A stretch of 64,000 nucleotides of DNA from Polytrichum commune (taxonomy: Eukaryota; Streptophyta; Polytrichopsida; Polytrichales; Polytrichaceae): contig OX485806.1 of NCBI GenBank assembly GCA_950295325.1, positions 24,242,001 through 24,306,000 of the forward strand. Direction: 5' to 3'. The position numbers and the translations under genes were made by a program. Below the pieces are notes generated by a model, which saw nothing but the letters and a program-made list of their open reading frames with translations, searched no databases and had not been told where the DNA came from. Shown here in pieces: positions 1 through 13,200 of the stretch (the first letter of the stretch is position 1; each line of letters starts with the position of its first letter).

Positions 1-890
1 GCTTAGGGTGAGTTTCCGTGTAGGCTGCTCACCCACCAAATTTGAGTGGGAATAAGGACAAACATGTCCAAATGTAGGTAGAATCTGGTGGGGCAGGGTT
101 TTTATGTTTCAACTATACTGAATATGATATTTATTGTCGCAAGTTTTGATTGTCTTTGTCAATCCTAATTATAGACCGCAGTACAGTAGTCACCAATGCT
201 ACAATGTTAACCCAACATTGTTATTTGTCATTCCTTGTAAACGTTTTTGGGGGGATTCATGGATTTACAATGTTGCGATTACTATCACTTACTAAGTGAT
301 TTTTCATCCAAATGTCAATCATCCATGACAATATTTCATCATAGATTTTTTAGGATGCAAATTATACCAAACCTTGTTTCAATAATTGGCAAGGGTTTCA
401 TGCATACACCGCACTAAACAAACAACAACATACACATACATGAACTGGGGCACTTAATTGATAGAAATTTTGAATGACTTACGGTAGAGATCAATTCTAA
501 ATTAACACTTCAAGATGGACAATCACAAAACATCAATATCGTCTTTCTTATCGAGTTAGAACTGTGAGAAACTTAAGGGCGATCCAAGAATACTAGTCTT
601 CCAATTATGGCGAAATCTTGGAAATTGAGTGGCTAACTTGAAGCAGGGCACTCAAGAGGTCACATAATTTGTTTCAATATTGATGCTTTGAAGTTGCACA
701 AGTAGATCTAGGAGTGAAAATCCCTTTGGATTCCAAGAAAAACTGCGTTTAAAAGGCCTTTAAAAAACGTCAAGAAAACCGTTACAAAGACAAGGGAAAA
801 TTATAAGCTCTACAACGCATATATTAAGTTTTGAGTCTCATCTCAATTATCTAAAAGCACCACTAACCTATTAGTGTTAACCCTAACTGC
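1..890. other. Gene-free stretch
   Basis: No credible coding exon is seen on either strand; open frames are short and lack recognisable motifs. The only structure noted is a segment at about 195-275 that reappears inverted at about 23998-24090, described separately. Confidence 0.5.
195..275 (-). repeat. Short dispersed repeat B, copy 1
   Basis: Read on the minus strand, this contains CATTGTAAATCCATGAATCC, a C-run, ACAAGGAATGACAAATAA and GGGTTAACAT. The same order of blocks appears on the plus strand at 23998-24090. It is probably a fragment of a small non-autonomous element. Confidence 0.5.
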
Positions 891-892
891 CT

Positions 893-950
893 CTCTCTCT
901 CTCTCTCCCCCCCCCCCCAGACAGTTAGAGTTAAGGTCTCTCTCTCTCTC
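893..950. repeat. CT/C microsatellite
   Basis: A run of CT dinucleotides passes into a poly-C tract and is followed by a second CT run. It lies immediately before the tandem array at 951-1860. Pyrimidine tracts also end each unit of that array. Confidence 0.8.
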
Positions 951-1860
951 CAACAATGACAACATCACAGTTGATGACGATGAAGATGGTGATAGTGATG
1001 GTGATTTCCGATCACGAAATGGGATCCTGGTTGAGGTTGAAGGAACGTAGAATTGGTGACTTAGAGGGGATGGCTATGGTGGTTGTATATGCATGACTTG
1101 TGGTGAGCATTAGCATGGTCTCATAGACATTTAGGGTTAAGGTTCTCTCTCTTTCACTCTTTCCAACAACAACATCACGGTCGATGATGATGATGATTTC
1201 CAATCACGAAATGGGATTTTGGCTAAGTTGAACCGAGTGTAGGAATTGATGACGCGGAGGAAATGGCTATGCTGGTTGTACGTCCATGATTTGTGATGAG
1301 CATTAGGATGGTCTTGTAGACATTCAGGATTAAGGGTCTCTCTCTTTCTTCCCAACAACAACATCATCAAGGTCGATCATCATGAAATGGAAGTTTGGTT
1401 AAGTTTAAGGGAACGTAGGAATTGGTGACTTGGAAGGGATGGCTATGGTGGTGGTGGTGGTTGTACATCCATGATTTGTGATGGGCATTAGGATGGTCTC
1501 GTAGACATTTAGGATTAAGGGTCTCTCTCTCTCTTCCCAACAACAACATCATCAAGGTCAATCATCATGAAATGGAAGTTTGCTTCAGTTTGAGGGAATG
1601 TAGGAATTGGTGACTTGGAAGGGATGGCTATGGTGGTGGTGGTGGTTGTACATCCATGATTTGTGATGGGCATTAGGATGGTCTTGTAGACATTTAGGAT
1701 TAAGGGTTCTCTCTCTTCCCAACAACAACATCATCAAGGTCGATGATCATGAAATGGAAATTTGGTTAAGTTTGAGGGAACGTAGGAATTGGTGACTTGG
1801 AGGGGATGGCTATGGTGATGGTGGCGGTTGTTATACGAGCATGGATGGTGGTGGTGGGCA
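951..1860 (+). repeat. Tandem array of about five 183-213 bp units copied from the 5' end of the Gnk2-like gene
   Basis: Units begin with an AACAACAACATCA-like motif at about 951, 1164, 1353, 1538 and 1721. Each runs through GGAATTGGTGACTTGGA, then a GGGATGGCTATGGTGG start-codon context, and closes with CATTTAGGATTAAGG and a CT tract. The last unit does not close. It continues into the open frame of the secreted protein that starts at 1806. The array therefore looks like partial tandem duplication of the 5' leader plus the first codons of that gene. Each upstream copy keeps an ATG but soon meets a stop, so in a long transcript they would act as short upstream ORFs. Confidence 0.75.
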
Positions 1861-4800
1861 TTTGTGTGATGCTCCCGGTGTTTGGGAGGGCCGAGTACAA
1901 CTGCAGCATGGTGCCGGTGCCGGCAAACACGATCGATTTCTTCACATTCCTTCGAAGTACTTGTCAAACACTGCAGCAAGGGACGGGCAAAACGCCCCAA
2001 CACTCCATGCACGCCACCTCTGTCAACCCAAAAACAAACCAAACTCTTGAAGTGTGGGCCGATTGCTCCCTCAACCAAGACGAGACGTTCTGTGAGGTGA
2101 GAAGGGGAGGTTGTGCGAATAAAAATATAGTAAAATGAGCGTGTTCTTCCTCTGTACATTGCAATGTTGGCGGCCATCAAGGTAAGTGGGTCTTAAAAGA
2201 ATAAAAAGGGTGTTTTTTTTTTTTTCCTCTCTGTACCCACTTCTCGTATGATATGGAACACCAAATAAGTGTGAGACGAATAGCAAATCTAAATCATGCA
2301 TGTAGCAATTTTTCTCATAATTTTTGAAGAGCGTATGAATATATTCTGTCAATTGTCAAAGTGAAGGTTCTTTGAGTCAATAAATGACCATGTAGTTCCT
2401 CCCAGTTATGTTGACTATTGTGTCTAGAATGGTTAACAACTTTTGAGCACGTAGTCCAATCTCTTTTCAACACATGTCTTTTGGTGCATGTTCTTAGAAT
2501 CAAACCCAACCATACACCACTTCAATATAGATTTAAGATCCAAACCCAAATTAGGCATATCTACCTTATGTTATTAAGCTTTTTTTATGAGATCACCCCT
2601 AGATTAGGAATCAAAAGTCATTGTTGTAAGAATGATGTGATGAATCCGTACATATTAAGGTTAAAAATGGTGAGGGCTTACCCTAAATATGTTAGCTTGT
2701 CCATGCTTCATGTATAGTTTGCAAATTGAGGTGGATTGCTTTGTTGTTTGTAGCTATTCTTCGTCCTTTGGTTTGCACATGTGGATAGGAGGTGGGGCCA
2801 TTTGTCTTTCTCATTGTTTGGGCTCATGGTACAATTGGGGTTGACATGTGTAAGTGGCCAATTTTTCTTTTTAGTGGTATCCAATGTAGTGTACGTATCT
2901 AAAATTTAATGTGTTGGGTAATTTGTGCCTCAGATATTCCTAGTGGTTTCTAATAGAAGCTAGATAATTTGTGGTGTATTTGTTCATTGGACAAGCATTT
3001 GTCGACATATGTGGATTTGGATTTGGCTACTTTGGTGCCTTTTTTCCTATATTCTTTGTTGATACATGCATGTAGATTGTAGATCGAGCCATTGTGCATG
3101 GCAAGACTAAGAACCCTTTAGCTAATAGGGGATGGTGTGCATTGTATGTAAGAGAGGAGCTGGGGTTTGCTTGTTTTTGGAAGCTTTGTCGATTGCTATT
3201 GTGTCTGCTATATCATCACCAGTGATTCCCGTGTGTGCCCAAACTTTTTGTATGGTTGATTTTCGCATTGTCTAGTATATTTGATGTATTGTGGTTGCAA
3301 TTTGTTCCTCTTTGAGGGACTTTTGGATAACTCTATTCTTTGTAGGAAAAGAATGTGTTTCTTCCAAAGTCAAATAATGTTATGTCAACATGATACATTC
3401 TATAATTCATTGTTCACTTTGGCCGTTAATGAAGGCAAGACATCTGCAAGTTGAGGAGGTTGTTGTGCTAATTAAATATCTCCCTTTTAGAGGTTGGTAA
3501 TCTTCACATGCTTCCATAATATTATTGAGCAAGCCTATGTGTTGTGCTTTGTGGGCCTTAGGAATCGCTTAGACTTGTGCTGGAATATTACACCTAAGGT
3601 ACACGAGTCTAAAATGGTTATTTTCATCATTTAGAACCCGTCATGAATTGATATGAATTTCTAAAATCATGATGGCTAGGAAGTTATAACATGGTCACAT
3701 TGTCCCTAGCACGAGGCAATCTCATCGTAGATATCAATGTAGATTTGAGAACCTAGCACAGATGTCACTATTCACAAATATTTTAAAATAATCTTAAACC
3801 CCTTCGTATGACATCTTGAGGTCTAGAATGGTTTCTCGGACCTTATGGAGGTGTTGAGTGCGAAAAATCACAAAGAGAAGTCAAAATATGTAACCCCTCA
3901 CCTTCATAGTCAAGCATTGGTTCATTGGAAGGGAGGTTCATGTGAGCATTCAACAAACAAGGGCCCCCCAATGAGGGCTTTATTGGATGTAGAGCTTTAA
4001 TTGAACGTGTGTTGGGGTAGATTTGAAGTCCGGACTTCCCAAAGACTTGTGTATAGCGTTGACTATGTGGTAGGAAGCCTCGATTGACTTGAGACTCATG
4101 ATTGCAAATACAAATCAACAAATCAACAAATCAATCTTCACCCCTGTATTTATTCTTCGACCCCAATTGTGGACCCTCCCTTTAACAATATTCCATAAAA
4201 TTAGAGAAGGAATTTTTTATAGAGGTACCATATCATCGGATAATGATTACATATGTCTAGTCTTTCAAAACAAGTCTAATCTATCGTCTCTTCTTTTTTT
4301 CCACTCTTTCCTTGTAATTTTCTTCTATATCTCCTATCTTGGGCATGTCTCGGATTTTTCCTTGTGTTCATCTATGTTGTGTAAAACTCTTGTAAATTCC
4401 AAGATTATGACTATGTGTTTCAAGGACAAAACAAAGGAATGAAGGCATGCAACTACTAGTTCACACAAAAAAATATCACATAGAAAATCTTGATTCTCCA
4501 ATCCATCCTCTTGCTCATTTTCAACGGTCAGGATTGTCCAAGACATGCTCACAAGACCTAATAGGTCCATATTCCATTTCTCTTAGAAGTATCCCTAGCT
4601 TTCCCTTGCTCTCATTGGTTGTTGCCATCTAATTTCTGAACATTTTTGGGGCTCCCCAAACTTCCTAATGACCCCAAATGGAACATCAAGGCCCACCTAG
4701 TTATATTGACTTGGCCAATCTTGGTGTTCCCGAAAGAACATGGAGACCATGTTTTCATTTCATTTTTTTTATATGTTAATTTTGAAGTGGAAATGGTTGA

Positions 4801-5096
4801 CTGACCGCGTTTGTTGTCATCCTCTTATTTAGACAAGAGCTTATGTTGGATGAGTGCTCTTGTATGTGCAGCAATGCTTACAAATCCTGAGCTCCAACGT
4901 CCTAACCGTGTGCCGAAATAGCAGTTGGGCGGACCTCAACATCGAGAACGATTGCTCCATTCACTACAATGCCTCGGACTACTTGAACCGACCCATCAAC
5001 AGAGTGCAAAATCTCCACAATTTGGAGTCCACAGCCACAATGTACATGAAGATGTTCACGTCCCTTTTCTTTGTCACTCTGTTGTGTTTCCGATGA
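1806..5096 (+). CDS. Secreted Gnk2-homologous (DUF26, antifungal-type) cysteine-rich protein, two exons
   Basis: Exons are 1806-2096 and 4872-5096, joined in phase 0 across a 2775-bp intron (AG|GTGAGA donor, TATGTGCAG acceptor), giving 171 residues. The N-terminus is a hydrophobic signal peptide with a likely cleavage after GRA at about residue 29. The splice junction falls inside the diagnostic DUF26 motif: exon 1 supplies DCSLNQDETFCE and exon 2 starts with QC, which together give an exact C-X8-C-X2-C. A later NDCSIHYNAS segment fits the end of the same fold. The family includes ginkbilobin-2, cysteine-rich receptor kinases and plasmodesmata proteins. Here there is one domain and no kinase. 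The last 13 residues are hydrophobic (MFTSLFFVTLLCF), so a GPI-anchor signal is possible. The frame is also open upstream from a TTG at 1797, but ATG 1806 is the natural start. Expression was not tested; a pseudogene cannot be excluded. Confidence 0.75.
2226..2565 (-). repeat. Dispersed repeat family A, copy 1 (intron of the Gnk2-like gene)
   Basis: This is a diverged copy, in minus orientation, of a roughly 300-350 bp repeat found at four places in the window. Shared landmarks read in repeat orientation are a GTAGACATGCCTAAAT-like left end, a GTGTGGTTAGGTGTGGATC core, a TTTAAAAGGGAT/GAGAT segment, and a right end resembling ATATCCTATGAGAAGTGGGT. No terminal inverted repeat is obvious. Confidence 0.65.
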
Positions 5097-7281
5097 GCAT
5101 GAGCACTATGTACAGGAGAAAGGAAGCTGAAGAGGGTGTTTGCGGATAGAAGATCCGGGAACAAGGACGGGACCTGAAAACCCAAAAAAGAAAATATATG
5201 GTTTTTACACATCACGGTTCCTCAAAATCCAAAGAGCAACTCCAGCCAGGTTTTGTGTGGTGACAAGAACTGTTCTTGATCCGACACACCAGTGTGCAAG
5301 TTGCTTGTTGATGAGTTGCCTTGTTGCATTTCTCACGAGAATGAGCTTGGCTACTGCACCATTGACCAGCCTTGCATATAGAAGTGGTCATGTGGAGGAC
5401 GGCATCAGGCACCAGCAATTCTCCCTCAATTTTACAAAATGTCACAAATGGTGTACGACATTGACGCCACAAGAAAGATTTGGGCCTTGACCGAGGAGTT
5501 TGACTGACACGACCCCTAACAGAATGGATCATAGTTTTCCCTTTTTGAGTTGTTTGCCTCCGCTCCCAATTTTCTGCATGCAACTTCCACCCTTCCATTT
5601 GACCGACTGCATGTCGTACTCACAACACATTCAAAAGCTGCTCTTTCCATCGACAAGCATAACGTAGACATGCCTAAATCGAACACATCCATAATGTGGA
5701 CACCTATATTGAGTGCTACGTGGTTAGTTGTGGATCGGAGAACTGGCACCAAACAGACATGTGTTTAAAAGGGATCGGATTACGTACTCAAAATATGCTG
5801 ACCATTCTAACCTCAATAGTCAAACATGATGGTGGAGTCCTATATGATCACTTAATGAGTACAAGAATCTTCAATTGCAATAATGAAGAAAATATTCATA
5901 TGAGCTCCAAAAATTTATGAAGCAAATGGCTACAGGCAGGATTTGGATTTGCTCCTCATGTTTGCACTGATTGCGAGCTTGATATCCTATGAGATATCAA
6001 GTGGGTGCAGAGAGAAAAGTATCCATCTAAGGCACATTGACCTCAAACAGCCCTGAATATAAACACACGTGTAATGTGATTTCACATTTGCTGCTTCGAC
6101 CGCAAACAGAAGATCAAATTCTTGATCATTTTTAAATACATGCCAGCTTTGGAATGCTGTCCCCTGTGGGCTCCATTGGCATGTTTTTCCATGCAGCACA
6201 CTTTTTCACAGAACTACCATAAAGCTGCAGATTCCAAGTTGACGAGAGTACAGATTCACCTAAAAAGCACATGGTAAGCAAAAAGTTGTACACCTGAACA
6301 CTTTTGGTGGCGCCACACCAATCATGACTTGACCAAAAGTTATTCAAAGGGGATAAAGCAATGATTTGTGGGACTCCCAGAGACCAATGAAACGAACTTG
6401 AATAGCAGCAATGCTGCGGATGACCTACACATTAATAGGAGAGATACATTTCTAGATATCATAAACCCATCGAGCTTTTTATTTATAGGAAAACTACCCA
6501 AAAGGGCAGCACCGGGTTTACAAGGTAGAAAACAAGATTTGAAACATACAAGGTGCTCATAGAAATGCATCATCAACCAATTTACAGACATGGGTCTGGA
6601 TGGCCTATCGTTGTGCACCAACTGCACTTGTTCCAAGCCTAGATTGTTTGCAATAGATGTATCAATAAGAAAAATGTTTAATATTCAAAGCCATTCGCTA
6701 CAACATTGCATCTATAAAGTGCTCTTCCTGTTTCCCCAAAAAACAACAAAGATGCAGCCAGCCTTTGCTATTTGAATGTTAGAGACTATTGAGAACTTTG
6801 TCAGCGGCTATTGGTCAAGCTTAGGTTCCAAAGGTGGCAGCAAACAGGCACAGACTCTAATAGAATGTACTAAACCAAAGAAACACCTATTTGCTGCATC
6901 TCCAAAAAAGGAGACAAAGAATTTAACTTTTAGGTAATAATTACCTTAGTATATGGCACTACAATTGTAACCAGAGCACTACACTTGACACCTTCTTGAG
7001 GTGGATCTAATAATAGATACAACATCCTACGGCTGGTTACATGGAAACATGTTGCCAGCTCATGAAAGCCAATGTATTGGGAAACATAAAAAGACTGGTA
7101 AATCAATGGCAGACCAATAGTGACCTGGTTACAGCTAGTGCGATTGTGTGAGATGTGCCTGAAATCTCAACTGCAGTGACAAGCAAACAAGAGGTTATGT
7201 GAACCAGCGTGGATATAGCTGAGGTAGATAACCTTAATTGGAATTTTGATTGCCGATTTTACTCGAATTAGGGCTCTGAAA
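5097..7281. other. Intergenic stretch between the convergent Gnk2-like and golgin genes
   Basis: No convincing coding exon is present. Open frames of up to about 116 codons, such as 5140-5490, show no recognisable domain. The stretch holds repeat family A copy 2 (5663-6017). The part adjoining 7282 probably contains the 3' UTR of the minus-strand golgin gene. Confidence 0.5.
5663..6017 (+). repeat. Dispersed repeat family A, copy 2
   Basis: The plus-orientation copy begins at GTAGACATGCCTAAATC and ends near GATATCAAGTGGGTGCAGAGAGA. It aligns by eye with the copy at 55404-55713 over most of its length and with the inverted copies at 2226-2565 and 52790-53105. Confidence 0.7.
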
Positions 7282-10200
7282 CTACTTGCCTCCCACAGCT
7301 GCACTGAGTCTTTCGATCTGCAACAACACCAAAATCTACTGATTAAAAATAATGGACATGATATGAATATCAGAGTCAGAATTCCAGTAATTGCTGAAGG
7401 TTGCCACAAAACCCAAAGTGAAGAAAGATACTAGGCCAGAAAATAAAAACCTCCAGTGCAGTTCCTACACCTTCAGGGACACCCTACAAGATCAAAGCTT
7501 CACAAAGATACAGACCAAATGATGCATAAAAATAGAGTTTTTTTGTTAAGTTTCCAAGTGAAACGCCCAGTGAGTTGGCTACCCTGAGTTTGAAAGCTTA
7601 TGCATAAAGTGACCCAAGTTTTATTAAGGCTTAAATTAGCATGATAAAATAGCAGGGCCAGGTTATTGAAAACGGGAATTCTAGAATCTCGTACTAGGAT
7701 CAGGTGGACCAAGCCAGCCATGCATAGGCCAACCCAGAATTTAGGGTGGCAGGTCCCATGGGGTCAGAACCAATTTTGGATCTTCAAAGTCTCAGTTTTT
7801 TCGATTGAACAAGGAGGTCCAAGGAGTTTCACCCATGTTTCAAAAATAGACTCAAGCTCAACGAGGCACCAAACTCTTTGACCTGAGAACTTGTGATATG
7901 GTCTGAGGACTCCTTGTTTGCTGTGGATAACTCTAATACAAAGCAAACAAAGACAGTTTTTGAAGTAGATGATCTGTTACAACTTCAGCTACTGCCATTT
8001 CTCTAAAGAAAGCTTGCACAATGTACCTGACCCACAAGCATGTCAATCTGTTCTCGATACATTTGTTTCACATCTGACAAATCTGCTCTAAGCTCCTCCA
8101 CCTGTGCCCAGACCGCATCCTAGTTTAGAACCTCTTTGAACATGATCAAATAACATTCAGTGGCATTGAACAGAATGAAATGCACAATCTCAAATAGGAT
8201 TGCCAAGGAAGGTGTATAGAGAGGTAAAATAGATGATGTACACAATACAGAGATTCAAAGGGATCACAGTGAAGTCCTAAGGCCAAGGGGAGACTAGCTA
8301 AATTCCATGAAGTAAGAAAACTTTGACAGGTACAGAGAAGTTCATATATGCATTCCTAGTGTACATACTAACCTCGTTGGAACTACTTCAGGAATGACAC
8401 TGCCACTTTTAGGAGACACACAAACTGCCAAAAAGATGGTGATTCCTATCCTATGTTTGTTTCACGTAATATTTAAAGAGATAGAAGAGAACATTTGCAC
8501 TCTCACCTCTTCATCACGCTCTCCCATCAGCTCAAGAGCTGACGTGTGTCTACGCCTCAAAGACTCCAACTCAGCTCGCATACCCGGCAACAAAGTGGCT
8601 TCAGCCCTCAGTGCCTCACACTGACTCAGAAATGAAAAGTCATGATATCAGGCATTTTCCAAAAGAACAAAGAACAAATCACTAGTTCTCAAGCCAGAAT
8701 TAGCAAGCAATGAGTGAAAATCCATCAGCAAGTGCGCAGCAACAGCATGTTTATATTTGACAGTACTTTCCTGATGATGTTAACCCACAGTTGTAATCAT
8801 TAAGGAGCATCCAGGTTCATCAAATAATTAAATTCTTTCGCGTTTTAAATTAATCAATTATATGATTGCTAACCACATTTAGCACCTTAATAGAAACACA
8901 TCTCAAACTTACAAATAAGGTTACCTTGCTGAGCCTGGGAAATCTGCCTGACAAATTAATTACAAACTACATACCAATGACACACGCAAAGGACGTACCT
9001 GGGTGGTAGCTTTAACTAGCTCCTCGGCTAGAGAATCACGAGTCAATTCCAGAGCAGCCTGCAGGCATGAAGGCCCCAACAAGGTCAAATGCTGCTAATA
9101 TGTCAACAAACCAGAGCTATTAAAAGGGTAGACTATACCATTGCAATCTCAAAAGAAAGTAGGTACCCATCAACCTAATGTGCACAGATGGACTGATCAA
9201 ATACTGAGGCTTGAGCTGCTGCATACCAATCGTGTTGCGTAAGAGGCCACTTCTCCTTCTTTGTGCCGCACAAGGATTTCCAGTTGTTCATATGTACTTT
9301 TCCCAAAATGCAGTGATGGTGACGGAGGTCGGTCACTGAAACTAAATCTGTCACTATGTCGGTCACTATGACCTAGGAAACGGTCTGGCAGGTTGTCAAA
9401 TGGAGACTGCTGCAGAAGGAGACTCTCTTCCATACTTCCCTGACTGCTCATACTAGGCCACCGCTTCAAGCCCTTTGCCACAGCTGCCAGAGAATATCAA
9501 TCCTCTCAGCATTATACACCATCAACAAGCTAATATTATCAATCAAATTCATGCATTGCTGCTGAAGCTTTGCACTTGTAATCTATGAAAGCTTCAAGAA
9601 TTATCATAAATAATCAAATAACAGCAGATGAAAGATGGAGTTCTGCATTTTTCCAGTAATGTACAAGTCACTCTCATTGCAAAGGTACAGTCCCAAAGAA
9701 ATGGTAAATGAAAGTTATGGGGTGCAGTTCATTGCTTGGTGAAGGAAGGATGCATGTATTTGTTCCAACAAAAATACTGCAACACAGTTTAGATGCCAAG
9801 AGAAGAGAACGTACAGGGCTCATTGGGTTGAGCAGCTGCAACAGCCTTTTCTGCAGCAGCCCGACCCTCTGCCCTAATACGTTTCTCATACTCTGCCATT
9901 GCTGCCCGCTCTTGCTCTATTTCCTGTGAAAACAAGCATGATAGAACTTTTAAGTTAGGCTTTGTTTCCTGGTACAATGAGAACTTTAGGTACAATTCAT
10001 CTCCAACCTTTACCTTAACTCTCATTACTATTAACTTCCGTCCTGACTCAAGAAACCTTATGATCAGTGCCATTATAATCTTGTCATTATTTAATTCTCA
10101 GTTGGAAAGTATGTGGGTCAGCTATTGCAACCATCAGTACAATCTGATCTTCTCAACTCCTAATGCTAATTAAGGTGCACAAAAGGATACAAATTGTCAG

Positions 10201-13200
10201 ACACTAATCCATCCCAGAAACCTCAAGGCAAACACAAAATTATATGTTCCAATCTTTCAGAAAGTTTTAGGAAGCCCTTGAATTTCAAGAGAACAGAAAC
10301 CTGCTCAAGAGCCTCCCGACGAGCTTTCTCCTCATTCAATTCACGCTTGTATTGTTTTCGAATTGTTTTAATCTCCTCTTCAATCTGGCGGGCACGGCCC
10401 TCATGAGTAGCTGCAGCCTCTGTGGCAGCCAAGTATTCTTGCCGATTCTCTGATGCACGCTGTCTCTCTTTCTCTAAAGAACGCTGAAGCTGAGCTTGCT
10501 CTGCTCTTAGGCATGAAACCTGTATTGTTCCAAGAATTCTTCAGTAGCATACACTGGGTGACTTTAAAGTCAGTGACCTCAAACTGAACATAAGCAACAT
10601 AATTTTAGCATGTCAGGAAAAGATTTCCAATAGACGCTGCATATAGCACAATACCCATTCAATACCTCCACTTTTCTCCTGTTTACGATATCTTGATAGT
10701 TTATTATGGAGTATTTATAGCAATCAAATTGAGATCAAACTTTAATTTCATAGTTCCAGCAGTACCACAAACCTGAGCTTCCATGACTGCCATCCGAGAC
10801 AGTGTTTGAGTAAGACGCTCATTCACTGCTCTCTCCTTTTCTTGAGCAGTTGCAGCTTTTGCCTCTGCTTGCTGCAATTTCGACCACAAAGAATTCAGTT
10901 GTGCTCCATTCAAGTATAATCTGATGGGAAACTTCCCTTCATTCTCTTTCATTATGATATTCCAATCCACCAGAAAGCCACAGCATATTTTGTGCCACAA
11001 ATAATAATACATGCTTGAAACTTTATTTTCTTCCAAAGCTCGTCCTCAGAAGTCGTTTTGTTAGTCACTTCTCAACATGGCCACACGCACACTTAGGTAG
11101 GCATGGTGGATGCATCATATTTGAGTAGCATGTCTCAGGCACCAGAGGCACCTTTACTTTGTAGATGTTTAAGAACTTGAAAGGCATCCTCAACATAGGC
11201 TGTACAGCAACTACAAAAGAGATGTGCTCACCTGCAGGCGAGAGTTCAATGAACGCTCCACACCATTCCATGCATCGGTTCGCATTGTCATTGATTCCTG
11301 AATGTGAGAAAATGGAAGTTTGGTTACAAAAGACATGAAACATCTACTGATTGTATAATAAAATCGAGTGAATATGGATAACAACTCAAGCATGATAACG
11401 CGTAGGTTTGAAAGTTCATGCAAGTAACACAAATACCTCCCAAATACCTTCATCCAAGTAGGATGAGATCATCATATGTGATTACAACCAAAAGAGGACC
11501 CTTAACATACACAAAGCTCATTCTTTTACAATACCATCAACCACCAAGGTAGATAATCCTGGCTTGGAAAATAGGCTTCATCCAGGCACTTCTGCTTGTA
11601 TGACAGATCAATCTTAGACCACATCAATAGTCACACAAAAGGAATGCACCTGTAAGGCTTCAATATGTCGAAGTAAAGGTCTGGTGGAGTCAGGCATCCG
11701 TGCACTCAACTCTTCATACCGTGCTTCGGCAGCCTGAACAAATTACCAAGCTCTTCAAATTAAGCCTCCCCAACTTGCAATCATTATCTAAAATTTGTTC
11801 AATTTGTAAACTCGAGACAAAAGAATAAGAGAAAACCCCAAAACCTTCTTGAAGCCCCCAGTAACTTTAAACAAGTTCATTTCAGAAGCTTAAGAACAAT
11901 CAGTCTGCACTTACAGAAACACACATTATCTTATAGGAACCAGACATTCTTTGTTCTATGCTACTATTTTAAATCCTGGCAAACAGTATGAAATTACTCT
12001 AATGCCAAACACGGAAAATATATCACAATCTTTAATCATAACAACTATCATGCAGAAATTCTACCAGGAGCCTGCTATGACAACAGTAAGCTACTGTAGT
12101 TGTTGCAAGTCAGAAGGCTGTGACAGAACAAGAATCGATATAATACAAAGCTTGAGACAACAGAGTCCTTGGACAATAAAGTACCTGGCAGCGCTTCTCA
12201 AGATCTTCAATATCATATCGGAACCTGTCCTCTTGTGAAGCCGCCTGTCAACCACCGCCCAGCATTGAAAAGGCTCACATTAGACAGTGGACCTGCCTCT
12301 AAGTAGCTACCCCAAAAGAATCTGTTTATGGCAAGATTTCCTGGTCTTGCAGTTATATTGAACAGGTTATCTTCACTGCAAAGCCAGCTCACAGTTAAAA
12401 TGGCATGTTACGCAAATTACACAATTTATACAATTGACCATTAATATGATACTATCACATTAATGCATATTACAGATTTTTACAGATTCTTTTGGAAACA
12501 AATAACTGAAGTGGACCTGCTGCTCAGTGCGTGTGAGAGCCTGCCGAAGTTCAGCTATATTCTGCACAAGGGCAATTTCACGTTCACTGGCTTCCTTCAA
12601 GCGGCGGTCTAAATCAGCCCGAGCTTCACTATCAACGCGAGCTTCAGCAAGAGCTGCAGCTTCCTTTGCTTCATTTAAAGCCTTGCTGTAAAACTCTTTC
12701 TGAGCTGCCATCTCCACCTGTCCTCTCTCCACTGCCTCCTGCAAGGCTTTTTCAGTTGCAGCCTTGTCTTTTCTCATACTCTCCACCTTTGCCTCCTCCA
12801 CCTGTAGCCAGTGGGCACAGAACCTATGTTAAGACATCAAAACTCCGCAATCTGTTCATGTTGAACAAAAGCACTAAACACTCACACAGTCAGTGAACTA
12901 TTCTTTGTTTTGAATATACATCAAACAGTCTCCAATGTAGCAGCTGCAAAAAGAAGAAGCAAATTGCCTTGAAAATCATGTCACTTGAGAATCGTGTTAC
13001 CTTGAAAACATCCTGCATATTTCTCTGTGGCCCAGAACATGCGCAGCTACTTAAATGCTTCACCCTCTTTTGTATAAGATATTATTTGTTATAATACACA
13101 GATAAGGACAATGTTGCCAAACCTGAAGTTTAGAAGTCAACCGATTCTTCTCCTCTTCCATCTCTCGAACCTGGGCCCGCAGTTTTTTGATAGTTCCCTC

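Noticed and set aside
5140-5490. Second Cys-rich secreted protein after the Gnk2-like gene
   Set aside because: The frame lacks a signal peptide and the DUF26 cysteine spacing, and no splice partner was found.
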